Assembly: GCA_016841745.1 (NCBI GenBank)
Contig: JAENYO010000009.1
Location: 1 to 64,000 of the forward strand
Source of the DNA: Acetomicrobium hydrogeniformans
GTDB lineage: Bacteria > Synergistota > Synergistia > Synergistales > JAFGMB01
Length of the DNA stretch: 64,000 nucleotides
Reading direction: 5' to 3'
The notes under the pieces were generated by a model that was not told the DNA's origin, searched no databases, and saw only the letters and a program-made list of their open reading frames with translations. Both the position numbers and the translations under genes were made by a program. This document shows positions 44,524 to 55,834 of the stretch, one piece after another; the stretch's first letter is position 1, and every line of letters begins with the position of its first letter.

Positions 44524-47139
44524 TCAGTGGTTCTCAGTTGCAATGTTTATGTGTCCATCTTTAACGTTAACGTAGATGCTTGTCCCTTCGGTTATTTCCC
44601 CCTCTATTATTGCCCTTCCGATCTTGTTTTCAACCTGATGGACCAGCAGTCTTTTAAGGGGTCGAGCACCGAATGCCAGGTCATAACCATCTTTTGCTAT
44701 TAGATCTAAGGCATTGTCATCAACTCGGATGTCCATATTCTGTTCTTCAAGTCTGGATGCCAGTCGGTTTATCAATATTAAAACTATTTGCTTTATTTCA
44801 TCCAGAGTTAGGGGTTTGAATATGACTATATCATCGACCCTGTTAAGAAACTCTGGTCTGAAATACTGTCGCATTTGGGTCATTACCCGTTCTCTGATCT
44901 CCAGTTGGATTACGCCTGAAGCAGAGATCCCTTCAGTAAGATATTCTGATCCTATGTTACTTGTCATTATTACAACAACATTTTTAAAATCCACCGTTCG
45001 TCCATGGTTATCAGTAATCCTCCCATCATCAAGGACCTGAAGTAATATATTAAATACATCATGGTGAGCCTTCTCGATCTCATCGAAAAGGACTACGGAA
45101 AAGGGTTTTCTTCTTACAGCTTCAGTCAATTGCCCGCCCTCTTCGTACCCTATGTATCCAGGAGGAGCACCAATTAATCGTGATACCGAATGTTTTTCCA
45201 TATATTCAGACATATCTATCCTGATTATATTTTCTTCAGAATCGAAGAGAGCTTCTGCAAGAGATCTGGCAAGTTCAGTCTTGCCAACTCCTGTAGGGCC
45301 TAGGAAAATAAAAGACCCTATTGGTCTGTTGGGATCTTTTATCCCTGCTCTTGCTCTGATAACAGCATCTGAAACCAGCTGTACAGCATCGTCCTGTCCA
45401 ATAACTCTCTCATGAAGTATTTTGTCCAGGTTCAGTAGTTTCTGTCTTTCTCCTTCCATAATCCTCGAAACAGGGATCCCAGTCCACTTACTGACAATTT
45501 CAGAGATCTCATTCTCGGTGACATCTTCCCTCAGTAGAGGAGATGTACGTGATCTGTATTTATTCTGTTCATCTTCTGCGCGAAGAAGTTCATCCTGTAA
45601 TCGAGGCATCTCGCCGTGTTGAAGTTCCGCAGCTCGGTTAAGGTCATATTCACGTTCAGCTTTTTCAATACCATGTTTCACAGTTTCTATTTTTTCCCTA
45701 AGTTCACGAACCCTGGATATGATATTTTTCTCATTATCGTAGCTGGCTTTAAGAGTTTCAGCTTCAGCACGGGTATTATGGAGTTCTTTCTGTACCTTTT
45801 TAAGTCTCTCGGTACTGGAACTATCGTTCTCTTTCTTCAGCGCTGCTTCTTCAATTTCAAGCTGCATAACCTTTCTTGTACGTGTATCCAGTTCAGAAGG
45901 CATGGAATCCATTTCAGTTCTGAGCATGGCACATGCTTCATCAATGAGATCGATAGCCTTATCTGGTAGATATCTACTCGTGATATATCTGTTTGACAGG
46001 ATAGCGGCGCTTACTATGGCATTGTCCTTTATTCTGACACCATGATGGATCTGAAAGCGATCTTTAAGACCTCTCAGGATTGAAATGGTATCTTCAACAG
46101 TAGGTTCCTCAACCAGAATAGTCTGGAAACGTCTCTCAAGGGCTGCATCTTTTTCAATATATTCTCTGTATTCATCTAAGGTTGTAGCCCCGATACAGTG
46201 AAGTTCACCTCGAGCAAGCATGGGTTTAAGCATATTTCCTGCGTCAATAGCCCCTTCAGCTTTCCCAGCTCCTACTATGTTGTGTAATTCATCCACAAAC
46301 AGGATTATTTTCCCTTCACTATGTTTGATTTCATCCAGGACTGCCTTGACTCTTTCCTCGAACTCTCCCCTAAACTTGGCTCCTGCAAGCAATGATCCAA
46401 TATCAAGTGCAAATACGGTCTTATTCTTAAGCCCTTCTGGAACATCCCCTCTTACAATCCGTTGCGCCAGACCTTCTGCGATAGCCGTTTTACCTACCCC
46501 TGGTTCCCCGATAAGGACAGGGTTGTTCTTTGTCTTTCTGCTGAGGATTCGGATAACCCTTCTGATCTCTTCATCTCGTCCGATTACAGGATCCAGTTTC
46601 CCTTTCTTGGCAAGATCGACCAGATCCCTTCCATATCGCTCAAGAGCCTCATATATTTTTTCAGGATTGGGACTCTGGACTCTCTGGTTACCCCTGACCT
46701 CAGTAAGAGCTTTAAGGAATAAATCCCTTGTAATACCGGATGACCTTATGAGATGGGCTGTTGAAGAACCGGGATCATCGTCCATAAGAGCAAGAAAAAG
46801 ATGTTCAACGGAAACATATTCGTCTCTCATCCTTGTCGCAATATCATTAGCCTGCAACATGATTCTGGAAATCCTGGGTGAAATAATGATCTTCCCTGGT
46901 TCGACTCCAGGCCCTGAAACCTTAGGTTTTTTATCAAGTTCTCTATGCAGTGACGTTAACAGGTTTTTTTCTGATATGTTCATTCTTTTGACCAGCGAAA
47001 ATATAAGGCCATCTTGCTGCTCAAGAAGGGCTGCTAACAGGTGGATAGAATCAACTTCCTGCTGGCCGTTCCTCATGGCAATATCCTGTGCATCGGAAAT
47101 TGCCTGTTGTGATTTTTGTGTGAATCTGTTTATGTCCAT
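44524..47139 (-). CDS. clpB: ATP-dependent disaggregase ClpB
   Basis: Hexameric AAA+ chaperone that resolubilises protein aggregates with DnaK. The 871-residue protein has the N domain (1-145), NBD1 with GEPGVGKTA, the coiled-coil M domain (about 400-530) that distinguishes ClpB from ClpC/ClpA, and NBD2 with [10 protein letters not shown] choose the ATG ending at 47139 ([10 protein letters not shown]), just after GGAGGT; a farther ATG would add seven residues before that site. A sigma70-like promoter and repeats at 47184-47234 suggest heat-shock repression. Confidence 0.96.
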   Translation of the reverse strand: MDINRFTQKSQQAISDAQDIAMRNGQQEVDSIHLLAALLEQQDGLIFSLVKRMNISEKNLLTSLHRELDKKPKVSGPGVEPGKIIISPRISRIMLQANDIATRMRDEYVSVEHLFLALMDDDPGSSTAHLIRSSGITRDLFLKALTEVRGNQRVQSPNPEKIYEALERYGRDLVDLAKKGKLDPVIGRDEEIRRVIRILSRKTKNNPVLIGEPGVGKTAIAEGLAQRIVRGDVPEGLKNKTVFALDIGSLLAGAKFRGEFEERVKAVLDEIKHSEGKIILFVDELHNIVGAGKAEGAIDAGNMLKPMLARGELHCIGATTLDEYREYIEKDAALERRFQTILVEEPTVEDTISILRGLKDRFQIHHGVRIKDNAIVSAAILSNRYITSRYLPDKAIDLIDEACAMLRTEMDSMPSELDTRTRKVMQLEIEEAALKKENDSSSTERLKKVQKELHNTRAEAETLKASYDNEKNIISRVRELREKIETVKHGIEKAEREYDLNRAAELQHGEMPRLQDELLRAEDEQNKYRSRTSPLLREDVTENEISEIVSKWTGIPVSRIMEGERQKLLNLDKILHERVIGQDDAVQLVSDAVIRARAGIKDPNRPIGSFIFLGPTGVGKTELARSLAEALFDSEENIIRIDMSEYMEKHSVSRLIGAPPGYIGYEEGGQLTEAVRRKPFSVVLFDEIEKAHHDVFNILLQVLDDGRITDNHGRTVDFKNVVVIMTSNIGSEYLTEGISASGVIQLEIRERVMTQMRQYFRPEFLNRVDDIVIFKPLTLDEIKQIVLILINRLASRLEEQNMDIRVDDNALDLIAKDGYDLAFGARPLKRLLVHQVENKIGRAIIEGEITEGTSIYVNVKDGHINIATENH

Positions 47140-47183
47140 GGGTACCTCCATCCTTACCATAAATTATATCTGGCTAAGCGAAT

Positions 47184-47234
47184 CTGACCATTACTGACAC
47201 TAGACAATTATAATGGTCAGGCCTGGTCAGTCAA
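47184..47234 (-). promoter_or_regulatory. clpB promoter with overlapping operator-like repeats
   Basis: On the minus strand, TTGACT (47234-47229) and TATAAT (47212-47207) are 16 bases apart, a near-consensus promoter about 65 bases upstream of clpB. On the plus strand the same stretch has GGTCAGG-CCT-GGTCAGT (47215-47231), a tandem heptad with three-base spacing like the CtsR box (GGTCAAA-NNN-GGTCAAA), and a perfect inverted repeat CTGACCATTA/TAATGGTCAG (47184-47193 and 47211-47220). A repressor bound here would cover the promoter. There is no CIRCE element. Confidence 0.6.
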
Positions 47235-47360
47235 GTGTAATGTGAAAATCATTTAAAGAAGGAAGGCTTGTTTTAGAATATATCTTTCGAATAATGATAT
47301 TTAAGGATAAAATTACATGCTGAGACTGAATATTGGAATGGGAAGGAATGGTTATCTGAA

Positions 47361-47852
47361 ATGAAAGTATGGGATAAGGATCTGTTCAAAACAAAGTCTC
47401 TTGTAAAGGCAGCTCTTATAGGGAGTGTGTACTGTGTTCTTGTAGTGATATTTGCCCCCATATCCTATGGTCCTGTTCAGATTCGAATAGCAGAGAGCCT
47501 TACTCTTCTGCCATATCTCTGGATCGAAGCAGTTCCTGGATTGTTCATAGGATGTCTTCTGGCAAATATGATTGGCGGATTTGGAATAATTGATGTGGTT
47601 TTCGGGAGTATTGCCACCCTTCTCGCCGCTGTCATAACAAGGAAAATGCCAAATCTGTTTTTAGCTGCTGTACCCCCTGTTATTGTAAATATGGTAATAG
47701 TAGGAGCCTATCTGTCTCTGTTGCTTGATCTTCCTTTCATCCCCACATCCCTTTACATTGCAGTGGGGCAGGCAGGGGCATGTTTTGGTCTGGGAATACC
47801 TTTAATATGGCTGATACAGAAACATTTGGGCAAAAAAACAACAGGCAGATAG
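47361..47852 (+). CDS. queT: QueT family queuosine-precursor transporter
   Basis: Small ECF-type substrate-binding membrane protein, 163 residues, about five to six helices. LVVIFAPISYGPVQIRIAESLTLLPYLW and GLFIGCLLANMIGG are characteristic of the QueT (formerly DUF988) family, thought to import preQ1 or a related queuosine precursor. It would use a shared energising ECF module encoded elsewhere. The leader (47235-47360) holds a weak promoter (TTGTTT/TAATGA) but no preQ1 riboswitch that I can recognise. Its stop codon lies inside a terminator stem. Confidence 0.88.
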   Translation: MKVWDKDLFKTKSLVKAALIGSVYCVLVVIFAPISYGPVQIRIAESLTLLPYLWIEAVPGLFIGCLLANMIGGFGIIDVVFGSIATLLAAVITRKMPNLFLAAVPPVIVNMVIVGAYLSLLLDLPFIPTSLYIAVGQAGACFGLGIPLIWLIQKHLGKKTTGR

Positions 47853-47870
47853 TATCTGCCTGTTGTTTTA
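47836..47870. terminator. Bidirectional terminator overlapping the queT stop codon
   Basis: AAACAACAGGCAGAT (47836-47850) and its exact complement (47854-47868) flank a three-base AGT. T-runs exist on both strands, so it can end queT and the convergent cysS. The 5' arm encodes the last residues of QueT. Confidence 0.9.
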
Positions 47871-47883
47871 GAATGAGGACCTT

Positions 47884-49296
47884 CTAGATCTGTATTTTCC
47901 ACTTGGTACCTTCAGAGGTATCTTCGAGGATTATTCCTCTGTCTGCAAGTTCATCTCTTATCTGATCTGCCCTTGCATAGTTTCTATCTTTTCTAGCCTG
48001 GTTTCTTTCGGAGATCAGCCTTTCTATCTCGCTCGAATCTTCATGTTGTTCATTATCGGTTAAACCCATGATTCCCATTACGTCATCTATCTTTTTAAAA
48101 AATGATTCTATCTTTTCTAGAACATCAAGGGAGAGAACCAGGTTATCCTTGAGATAGTTATTTGCAAGTCTAACAACTTCAAAAACAGAACCCAGTGCTC
48201 CTGCTGTGTTAAAATCATCGTCCATATCTTCAATATAACTGTCGAATAATCTTTCAATAGCCTGAAGCTGCTCGCTGTGCTCTGATGCGCCAAGATCTCT
48301 GTGTGTTCTGGCATGTTGAAGATCTGACCAGCAGTTTAACAGTCGTTCTACAGCAGCCTTGGCCTGTTCAAGAGTTTCTTCCGAAAAGTTGATAGGAGAC
48401 CTGTAATGGGCGCTGAGCATAAAAAGCCTTATGGCAAGAGGAGAGAACTTCAACCGAGCTGCTCTTGCAGTAAGGAAATTACCAAGGGATTTAGACATCT
48501 TTTCCTTGTCTATAAGAAGATATCCATTATGTATCCAATAACGGACGAACTCCTTGCCAGTCGCAGCTTCAGCCTGGGCTATCTCATTTTCATGATGGGG
48601 GAAAGTGAGGTCACAGCCACCCGAATGAATGTCAATAGTTTCTCCAAGGTATTTCATGGACATGGCACTGCATTCAATATGCCAACCGGGTCTTCCCTTT
48701 CCCCATGGACTTTCCCAGGAAGGTTCGCCAGGCTTGTGAGTTTTCCAGAGAGCAAAGTCAAGGGGATTCTTTTTCCTTTCATCAACATTAATCCTTGCCC
48801 CTGATTGCAATTCCTCAATTGTCTGCTTTGACAGTTTGCCATACTCGGGAAAAGTGCTTACCTGGAAATAGACATCTCCTTCAATTTCGTAAGCATGACC
48901 TTTTTCGATCAATGTCATTACCAGGAATATGATATTTTCGATGTGTTCGGTAGCCCGTGGATAGTGAGTCGCCCGTCTTATTCCAAGTGCATCTGCATCT
49001 TCGAAATAATCCTGGATGGTTTTCTCAGCAAGTTCATTCACTGTAATTCCCAGATCGTTGGCCCGGTTTATCATTTTATCGTCAATATCGGTAAAATTCT
49101 GGACAAAATTGACTTCAAGGCCTTTGCTTTCAAGATATCGGCGCAGTACATCAAAAACAATAAAGGGTCTTGAATTCCCTATATGGAAATAATCATAAAC
49201 CGTTGGGCCACAACTGTAAAAACTGACTTTACCGGGAACTATGGGAACGAAGGGTTCTTTTTTTCTGGTAAGATCATTATATAGTTTCAGACTCAT
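47884..49296 (-). CDS. cysS: Cysteine--tRNA ligase
   Basis: Class I synthetase for tRNA-Cys. The 470-residue protein has YSCGPTVYDYFHIGNSRP (HIGH-type motif and a zinc cysteine), the zinc-binding CDLTFPHHENEIAQAEA region, and KEKMSKSLGNF (KMSKS loop). GGAGGTGC lies upstream of its start at 49296. Divergent from uvrC across a 120-base spacer and convergent with queT. It is complete and of usual length. Confidence 0.96.
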   Translation of the reverse strand: MSLKLYNDLTRKKEPFVPIVPGKVSFYSCGPTVYDYFHIGNSRPFIVFDVLRRYLESKGLEVNFVQNFTDIDDKMINRANDLGITVNELAEKTIQDYFEDADALGIRRATHYPRATEHIENIIFLVMTLIEKGHAYEIEGDVYFQVSTFPEYGKLSKQTIEELQSGARINVDERKKNPLDFALWKTHKPGEPSWESPWGKGRPGWHIECSAMSMKYLGETIDIHSGGCDLTFPHHENEIAQAEAATGKEFVRYWIHNGYLLIDKEKMSKSLGNFLTARAARLKFSPLAIRLFMLSAHYRSPINFSEETLEQAKAAVERLLNCWSDLQHARTHRDLGASEHSEQLQAIERLFDSYIEDMDDDFNTAGALGSVFEVVRLANNYLKDNLVLSLDVLEKIESFFKKIDDVMGIMGLTDNEQHEDSSEIERLISERNQARKDRNYARADQIRDELADRGIILEDTSEGTKWKIQI

Positions 49297-49416
49297 GGGA
49301 GCACCTCCTGTAAAAAGTTAATAACGGCTGGTTGTTCTTAAAGACTACAATGCAAATCTAGCGCAGCTTGAAGCTCCCGTCAAATCTTTTTACATCACAA
49401 GGTGGATTGAATTAAT

Positions 49417-50889
49417 TTGTCAGACAGCCTTCAGAAGAAGATAAAAGAGTTTCCGTTAAAACCAGGTGTCTATATAATGCACGATGAAGAAGGAAAAGTA
49501 ATATATGTCGGGAAAGCCAAATTCCTGAAAAAAAGAGTTTCTTCATATTTTCGACACAAGTCTTTTGCTTCCCCAAGATTGCGGCACCTTGTCAATGCAA
49601 TAGAAGACATAACGTTTATTCGAACAGAAAGTGAGGCCGAGGCACTTATCGTTGAAGCCAAATTAATAAAAAGATACAAGCCTTTTTACAATATTGAACT
49701 TAAAATGGGTGATCGATATCCCTTTGTGAAAATAACAGATGAAAGATTCCCCAAAATGGTAATAACAAGACACAGAGAAAAAGATGGGGCCACTTACATT
49801 GGTCCATTTGTGTCTGCGGGGGAAATCAGAAACCTCCTGAGACTGGTACAGAGATATTTCCCACTCAGATCATGTCACAAGGACTTTGATCTTTCTGCCA
49901 ATTGCAGACCCTGTCTTAATTATGAAATAGGACGATGCCTTGGTCCCTGCTGCTCCAAATGCACATATTCAGAATATAGAGAACGAACGGATGATGTTAT
50001 TCTTCTTCTTAAGGGGCAATCGGCGGACCTTATCGAGCGATTGAGAAAACGTATGGAAAGCGCAGCAAGGGCAATGGCTTTCGAGGAAGCAGCACACCAT
50101 CGGGATAGCATAAGGGCTATCTGGAAGATGAACAGAAGAAAGGTTTCTGCAATAATGTCCGTGGATCTTGATATGGATACCTGGCAGATCCTTACTGATT
50201 TGCAGAAAATGCTCGCGCTAAAGACTATCCCATGGAGAATTGACGGTTTTGATATTTCCCACACATCAGGGAAGGAAACTTATGGAGTTGCAGTTGTATT
50301 TGAACAGGGTCTTCCGAACCCCTCCCTATATCGGAGATTCAAGATTCTTGAAACAGAGGGTGTTGATGATTTCAGATCCATACACGAGCTTGTTAAAAGG
50401 AGGTATAATCGTTGCCTGCAGGGAGATGAACCTTTTCCTCAGCTCGTTCTTATTGATGGAGGACCCATACAGTTAAGTTTTGCCCTTGAGGCTTTACATG
50501 AACTCTCAATCAACGATCTTGCTGTCATATCACTTGCAAAAAGAGAGGAAGAGATCTATCTTCCTGGCAAAAAGGATCCCTTGAAACTTCCTGATGACAG
50601 TGAAGTGCTCCGACTTCTCCAAAGAATTCGTAATGAGTCACACCGATTCGCCATCGATACCCATCGTTCCAAAAGGATCAGAAGATTGAGCCGAACGGTT
50701 CTCCTTGAAATACCGGGAGTGGGCAGACATCTCGCTGCATTGCTCCTGTCTGAATTTGGAAGTGTCCGCGATCTGATGACTCAATCGAAAGAAGAATTAA
50801 CCAGAATAAAGGGAATAGGTCCAATTCTCGCTGAAACTATATGGCGTTACCTGAAGGAAGGCGATGATCCGAAAGATGACAAGGAATGA
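49417..50889 (+). CDS. uvrC: Excinuclease ABC subunit C, compact form
   Basis: Dual-incision nuclease of nucleotide excision repair. The 490-residue protein keeps the GIY-YIG domain (about 12-95; KPGVYIM, VIYVGKA), the Cys cluster (about 150-185), the UVR motif (about 205-240), the RNase H-like nuclease with Asp in DGFDISH (279) and LIDGG (347) and His in ESHRFAI, and two C-terminal helix-hairpin-helix motifs. Usual UvrC is about 610 residues; the roughly 120 residues normally found between the UVR motif and FDISH are absent. The start is TTG 49417. It overlaps ribD. Confidence 0.93.
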   Translation: MSDSLQKKIKEFPLKPGVYIMHDEEGKVIYVGKAKFLKKRVSSYFRHKSFASPRLRHLVNAIEDITFIRTESEAEALIVEAKLIKRYKPFYNIELKMGDRYPFVKITDERFPKMVITRHREKDGATYIGPFVSAGEIRNLLRLVQRYFPLRSCHKDFDLSANCRPCLNYEIGRCLGPCCSKCTYSEYRERTDDVILLLKGQSADLIERLRKRMESAARAMAFEEAAHHRDSIRAIWKMNRRKVSAIMSVDLDMDTWQILTDLQKMLALKTIPWRIDGFDISHTSGKETYGVAVVFEQGLPNPSLYRRFKILETEGVDDFRSIHELVKRRYNRCLQGDEPFPQLVLIDGGPIQLSFALEALHELSINDLAVISLAKREEEIYLPGKKDPLKLPDDSEVLRLLQRIRNESHRFAIDTHRSKRIRRLSRTVLLEIPGVGRHLAALLLSEFGSVRDLMTQSKEELTRIKGIGPILAETIWRYLKEGDDPKDDKE

Positions 50890-51973
50890 TGAATATTATA
50901 TGCATCTTGCCATAAGCCTCGCTCTTCGTGGAAGTAAAGACACTTTATCGAATCCCATGGTCGGTTGTGTTCTTGTTAATAATGGATGCGTGGTCGGGAA
51001 AGGCTATCACCATGTTTTTGGTGAGGATCATGCAGAGATAGTAGCCTTGAAAGACGCTGGAACTGATGCAAGAGATTCTACGGCTTATGTGACACTTGAA
51101 CCCTGTTCTCACTATGGCAAGACTCCTCCATGTGCCCCAAGACTTATTGAAGCAGGTATAAATAGAGTAGTGATAGGAAGTCTTGATCCCAATCCTCTTG
51201 TTAATGGAAAGGGCGTTGATATTCTGAGAAAGGGGAAGGTTGAAGTAATTCATGGAATTCTCAAAGATGAATGTGACTGGTTAAACAGGGGTTTCTTCAG
51301 CAGGATAATAGAACATCGACCCTGGATTACATTAAAAGCAGCAACTGGTTTAGACGGTAAGATGTGTCTTTCGAACGGTGAAAGTAAATGGATAACCACT
51401 CCCTGGTCAAGGAGAGCCGCCCACTTGTTACGTTCTGAAAACGACGCAATCATGGTTGGAAAAAAAACGGTTTTGGCGGATGATCCCAGGTTGGATGTCA
51501 GATCAAGCTTTGGTAGATCCCCGCTGAAAGTTATCCTTGATCCCAGACTCGAGATATCTCCAACAGCGAAGGTATTTGAAAATGGTAAAACTCTTGTCTA
51601 TACATTATTGAGAGAGGATAAATTGAGCGGTTGCATGACTGAATATCCTGCAGGAACAGAACTTAGCAATGCAAGTAATGACGGCCAGGGCCTTAATCTG
51701 AAAGAGATTATATTTGATCTCTCAGCCAGGGGTATCAATTATCTACTGCTGGAGGGAGGCCCTACCCTTATTTCTTCATTCCTTAAAGATGGCCTGGTAG
51801 ATGAAATTGTTCTCTTTATCTCTCCCCGAATAATGGGTCAAGGTATAGCAATGGCAGATAAAATAATATTTCAGTGTATGGAAAGTACAATTCCTGTCAG
51901 AAATGTTAGAATAAGTCGAATAGGAAAAGACCTTATGTTGGAAGGAAGGGTCCCATGTTTACAGGACTGGTAG
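50864..51973 (+). CDS. ribD: Bifunctional riboflavin biosynthesis protein RibD
   Basis: Deaminase plus reductase for the second and third steps from GTP to riboflavin. The 369 residues have the N-terminal zinc deaminase with HAEIVALKDAG and PCSHYGKTPPCAPRLIEAG, then a reductase domain (about 150-365) with KAATGLDGKM and LLEGGPTL. ATG 50864 follows AAGGAAGG inside uvrC (26-base overlap); ATG 50876 is an alternative. Because the start lies inside uvrC there is no room for an FMN riboswitch in front of it. Confidence 0.94.
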   Translation: MIRKMTRNDEYYMHLAISLALRGSKDTLSNPMVGCVLVNNGCVVGKGYHHVFGEDHAEIVALKDAGTDARDSTAYVTLEPCSHYGKTPPCAPRLIEAGINRVVIGSLDPNPLVNGKGVDILRKGKVEVIHGILKDECDWLNRGFFSRIIEHRPWITLKAATGLDGKMCLSNGESKWITTPWSRRAAHLLRSENDAIMVGKKTVLADDPRLDVRSSFGRSPLKVILDPRLEISPTAKVFENGKTLVYTLLREDKLSGCMTEYPAGTELSNASNDGQGLNLKEIIFDLSARGINYLLLEGGPTLISSFLKDGLVDEIVLFISPRIMGQGIAMADKIIFQCMESTIPVRNVRISRIGKDLMLEGRVPCLQDW

Positions 51974-52620
51974 AAACTACTGGCAGTGTCATTTCCCTGA
52001 AAAAAAGTCAGGATATTGTTCAAATAAAGATAATGGCTCCGGAGATCTTGAAGGAGCTTTACTATGGACAGTCTATATCAGTTTCAGGAGCCTGTCTGAC
52101 TATAACTGCTCTTGATCATCGGTCTTTTATCGTTGAGATGATACCTGAAACAACTGGTAAAACAACGCTAGGAAGACTTTCCGCCGGAAGTAGGGTTAAC
52201 ATTGAGAGGGCTCTCCAGACTGGATCCAGACTGGATGGCCATCTCGTAACTGGTCATGTTGACGGGATAGGAATAATCCAAAACTTTCAACCCAGAGGGC
52301 GATCTACCGAGATAACTATTTCAGCCGATCCTGCGATCCTTGCACAAATGGTTTCCAAGGGGTCAGTTACCGTGGACGGAATAAGTCTAACCATTATTGA
52401 TGTAAGCGAAACTTTTTTTTCCGTTGGCATTATCCCTGCAACCCTGAAGAATACTACCCTTGGATTTGCTACAATGGGCGATGCGGTTAACATTGAAAGT
52501 GATATACTCGGTAAATATGTCCAGAAGTTTCTTTTTTTAAGGGGAAATGACAATCGCGTTAAAAAGACGGAAGGTCTTACCTGGGATACACTTGCCGGAT
52601 CAGGTTGGACTTCCAGTTAA
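51955..52620 (+). CDS. ribE: Riboflavin synthase, alpha chain
   Basis: Trimeric enzyme that dismutates two 6,7-dimethyl-8-ribityllumazine molecules. The 221-residue protein has two repeated lumazine-binding barrels, each opening [12 protein letters not shown] or its counterpart [13 protein letters not shown], and [10 protein letters not shown]. It overlaps ribD by 19 bases. The last 20 or so residues run beyond the usual end of the domain and look unstructured. Confidence 0.93.
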   Translation: MFTGLVETTGSVISLKKSQDIVQIKIMAPEILKELYYGQSISVSGACLTITALDHRSFIVEMIPETTGKTTLGRLSAGSRVNIERALQTGSRLDGHLVTGHVDGIGIIQNFQPRGRSTEITISADPAILAQMVSKGSVTVDGISLTIIDVSETFFSVGIIPATLKNTTLGFATMGDAVNIESDILGKYVQKFLFLRGNDNRVKKTEGLTWDTLAGSGWTSS

Positions 52621-52642
52621 ATATTCGGAGGCGAAAACAAAA

Positions 52643-53887
52643 ATGACATGCGATCATTATGATGAACATCTGAATACGATCGATGAGGCTATAGAAGACA
52701 TTAAAGTTGGGAAAATGGTCATTGTGGTAGATGACCGATGTCGTGAAAACGAGGGTGACCTTGTTATGGCTGCCCAAATGACTACCAGAGAAGATATTAA
52801 TTTCATGACCAAGTATGCGAGAGGTCTTATATGTGTTCCCCTTTCGGAAGAGAGAGCAAAACAGATAGACCTGGAATTAATGGTACTTAACAATACAGAG
52901 AAACTCTGTACAGCTTTTACTGTATCTGTAGATGCCAAAGAGGGAACAACTACTGGAATATCTGCCGAAGAAAGAAGCATTACTGCCAGACTTCTTGCTG
53001 ACCCGGGAGCTGCACCTGAAGATTTTGTTAGACCTGGGCATATGTTTCCTCTTAAGGCAAGGAATGGAGGAGTTCTCAAGAGGGCTGGTCATACGGAAGC
53101 GGCTACGGATCTAATGAAACTTGCTGGCCTTCAGCCTGCTGCAGTTATCTGCGAAATCATGAACGATGATGGATCCATGGCCAGACTGCCGGACCTGATG
53201 GGATTCGCCAGATTTCATGACCTGAAAATAGTAACGATAGAAGATCTGATAGCTTTTCGTTCCTGTCAGGACAAACTTGTAATCAAAGAGGCAACTGTAA
53301 ACCTTCCTACCAATTGTGGTATTTTTATAGCCCATGCTTATAGGGCTATTCTTGAAGATGTTCAGGACAGATTGCATATTGCTCTAGTCAAAGGAGATGT
53401 GCGTGACAAGGATGAAGTCCTTGTCAGGGTACATTCAGAATGCCTTACCGGAGATGTTTTCGGCTCTTTGAGATGTGACTGTGGTCCCCAGCTTCACAAG
53501 GCCATGCAAATGATCGAGAACGAGGGGGAGGGTGTACTGCTTTACATGAGACAGGAAGGCAGGGGTATCGGGCTGCTTGAAAAACTCAAGGCCTACAAAC
53601 TACAGGAAGAGGGCCTTGATACTGTCGAAGCAAATGTAGCTTTGGGACATGAAGATGACCTTCGTGATTACGGTATAGGTGCCCAGATACTTTCCGATCT
53701 GGGAATTAAAACCCTAAAACTGATCACGAACAATCCAAGAAAAATAGTGGGACTACAGGGGTATGGCCTGGAAATAACTGAACGTATTCCTATTGAGATT
53801 GATCCCAATGAATATAATGCCTTTTATCTGCAATCAAAAAAGGAAAAGATGGGGCATTTTTTACATTTGAAAGATATTCTGCACTAA
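52643..53887 (+). CDS. ribBA: Bifunctional DHBP synthase / GTP cyclohydrolase II
   Basis: Fusion of RibB (about 1-205), which makes 3,4-dihydroxy-2-butanone 4-phosphate from ribulose-5-phosphate, and RibA (about 210-405), which opens GTP. RibB marks are [15 protein letters not shown] and RPGHMFPL; RibA has the zinc cysteines in [18 protein letters not shown] and the Arg of RQEGRGIGL. The start is ATG 52643 (MTCDHYDEH), behind CGGAGGCG; earlier in-frame starts lie inside ribE. 414 residues, normal for the fusion. Confidence 0.95.
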   Translation: MTCDHYDEHLNTIDEAIEDIKVGKMVIVVDDRCRENEGDLVMAAQMTTREDINFMTKYARGLICVPLSEERAKQIDLELMVLNNTEKLCTAFTVSVDAKEGTTTGISAEERSITARLLADPGAAPEDFVRPGHMFPLKARNGGVLKRAGHTEAATDLMKLAGLQPAAVICEIMNDDGSMARLPDLMGFARFHDLKIVTIEDLIAFRSCQDKLVIKEATVNLPTNCGIFIAHAYRAILEDVQDRLHIALVKGDVRDKDEVLVRVHSECLTGDVFGSLRCDCGPQLHKAMQMIENEGEGVLLYMRQEGRGIGLLEKLKAYKLQEEGLDTVEANVALGHEDDLRDYGIGAQILSDLGIKTLKLITNNPRKIVGLQGYGLEITERIPIEIDPNEYNAFYLQSKKEKMGHFLHLKDILH

Positions 53888-53915
53888 AATATTCAAATCG
53901 GAAGGAGAATCTGTT

Positions 53916-54392
53916 ATGAAGATCATCCAGGGAAAACTTATAGGGACAGGTTTGAGATTCTGCCTTATCTCTTCTCGTTTTAATGAATTAATCTCATCCC
54001 GGCTTCTTGATGGTGCCAAAGATGCACTTTTCAGACACGGTGTAAGCCCCCAGAATGTCGATTTAGTCTGGGTACCGGGTGCATGGGAAATACCTCTCCT
54101 TGCAAAGGAAATTGCTCTAAAGGGGACTTATGACGGTATCATAGCTGTTGGAGCGGTTATCAGAGGAGATACACCCCATTTTGAATATGTTTCCGCTGAA
54201 ATGTCAAAGGGTATTTCCCAGGTCAGTCTCCAACATAGGGTTCCCATAGGATTTGGAGTCCTTACCTGTGATAATCTTGAGCAGGCTCTCCTCAGAGCTG
54301 GGAGTAAAAGTGGTAACAAAGGTGCTGAAACCGCTGTTGCCGTCCTGGAAATGGCCAATGTCCTGAAAGAGATCCGCACAGAGGAGGCTTGA
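53916..54392 (+). CDS. ribH: 6,7-dimethyl-8-ribityllumazine synthase
   Basis: Condenses the products of RibD and RibB to lumazine. The 158-residue protein shows RFNELISSRLLDGA, VPGAWEIPLLAKEIA, GAVIRGDTPHFEYVS (with the catalytic His region) and FGVLTCDNLEQALLRAG. It follows ribBA after 28 bases, with GGAAGGAG upstream, and precedes serS by three bases. Confidence 0.95.
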   Translation: MKIIQGKLIGTGLRFCLISSRFNELISSRLLDGAKDALFRHGVSPQNVDLVWVPGAWEIPLLAKEIALKGTYDGIIAVGAVIRGDTPHFEYVSAEMSKGISQVSLQHRVPIGFGVLTCDNLEQALLRAGSKSGNKGAETAVAVLEMANVLKEIRTEEA

Positions 54393-55679
<1,287 letters not shown>

Positions 55680-55691
55680 CAATAAGTGTTT

Positions 55692-55740
55692 GTAGATTTT
55701 CCATTTACCTCCTTAAATATCAGGTAAATGGAAAATCTAC
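55692..55740. repeat. Perfect 19-base inverted repeat after serS
   Basis: The arms at 55692-55710 and 55722-55740 are exact complements around an 11-base loop. TTTAATCTT follows, so it can act as a modest terminator for serS. The sequence ACCTCCTT spans the loop boundary (55707-55714) and equals the anti-Shine-Dalgarno sequence of 16S rRNA. It could pair with AAGGAGG at 55819-55825, the ribosome site of the next gene. Confidence 0.8.
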
Positions 55741-55761
55741 TTTAATCTTGGTAGAATAGCG

Positions 55762-55789
55762 TTGTAGATAACATTATGATCCATATAAT
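55762..55789 (+). promoter_or_regulatory. Probable promoter of the glycosyltransferase/V-ATPase operon
   Basis: TTGTAG (55762-55767) and a perfect TATAAT (55784-55789) are 16 bases apart. A start near 55796 gives a leader of about 40 bases. Confidence 0.5.
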
Positions 55790-55834
55790 ATTTATTCGTA
55801 TTCGTAAGAAAGCTTTGAAAGGAGGACCCCTTGC

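Noticed and set aside
46220-47197. Long open frame (325 codons) on the plus strand, antisense to clpB
   Set aside because: It mirrors the codon pattern of the well-conserved ClpB on the other strand, has no ribosome binding site and matches no family I know.
47235-47360. Possible preQ1 riboswitch before queT
   Set aside because: I could not find the class I stem-loop with its CUA and A-rich tail, nor a class II or III fold.
50838-50890. FMN riboswitch expected before the rib genes
   Set aside because: ribD begins inside uvrC, and no RFN element sequence is seen there.
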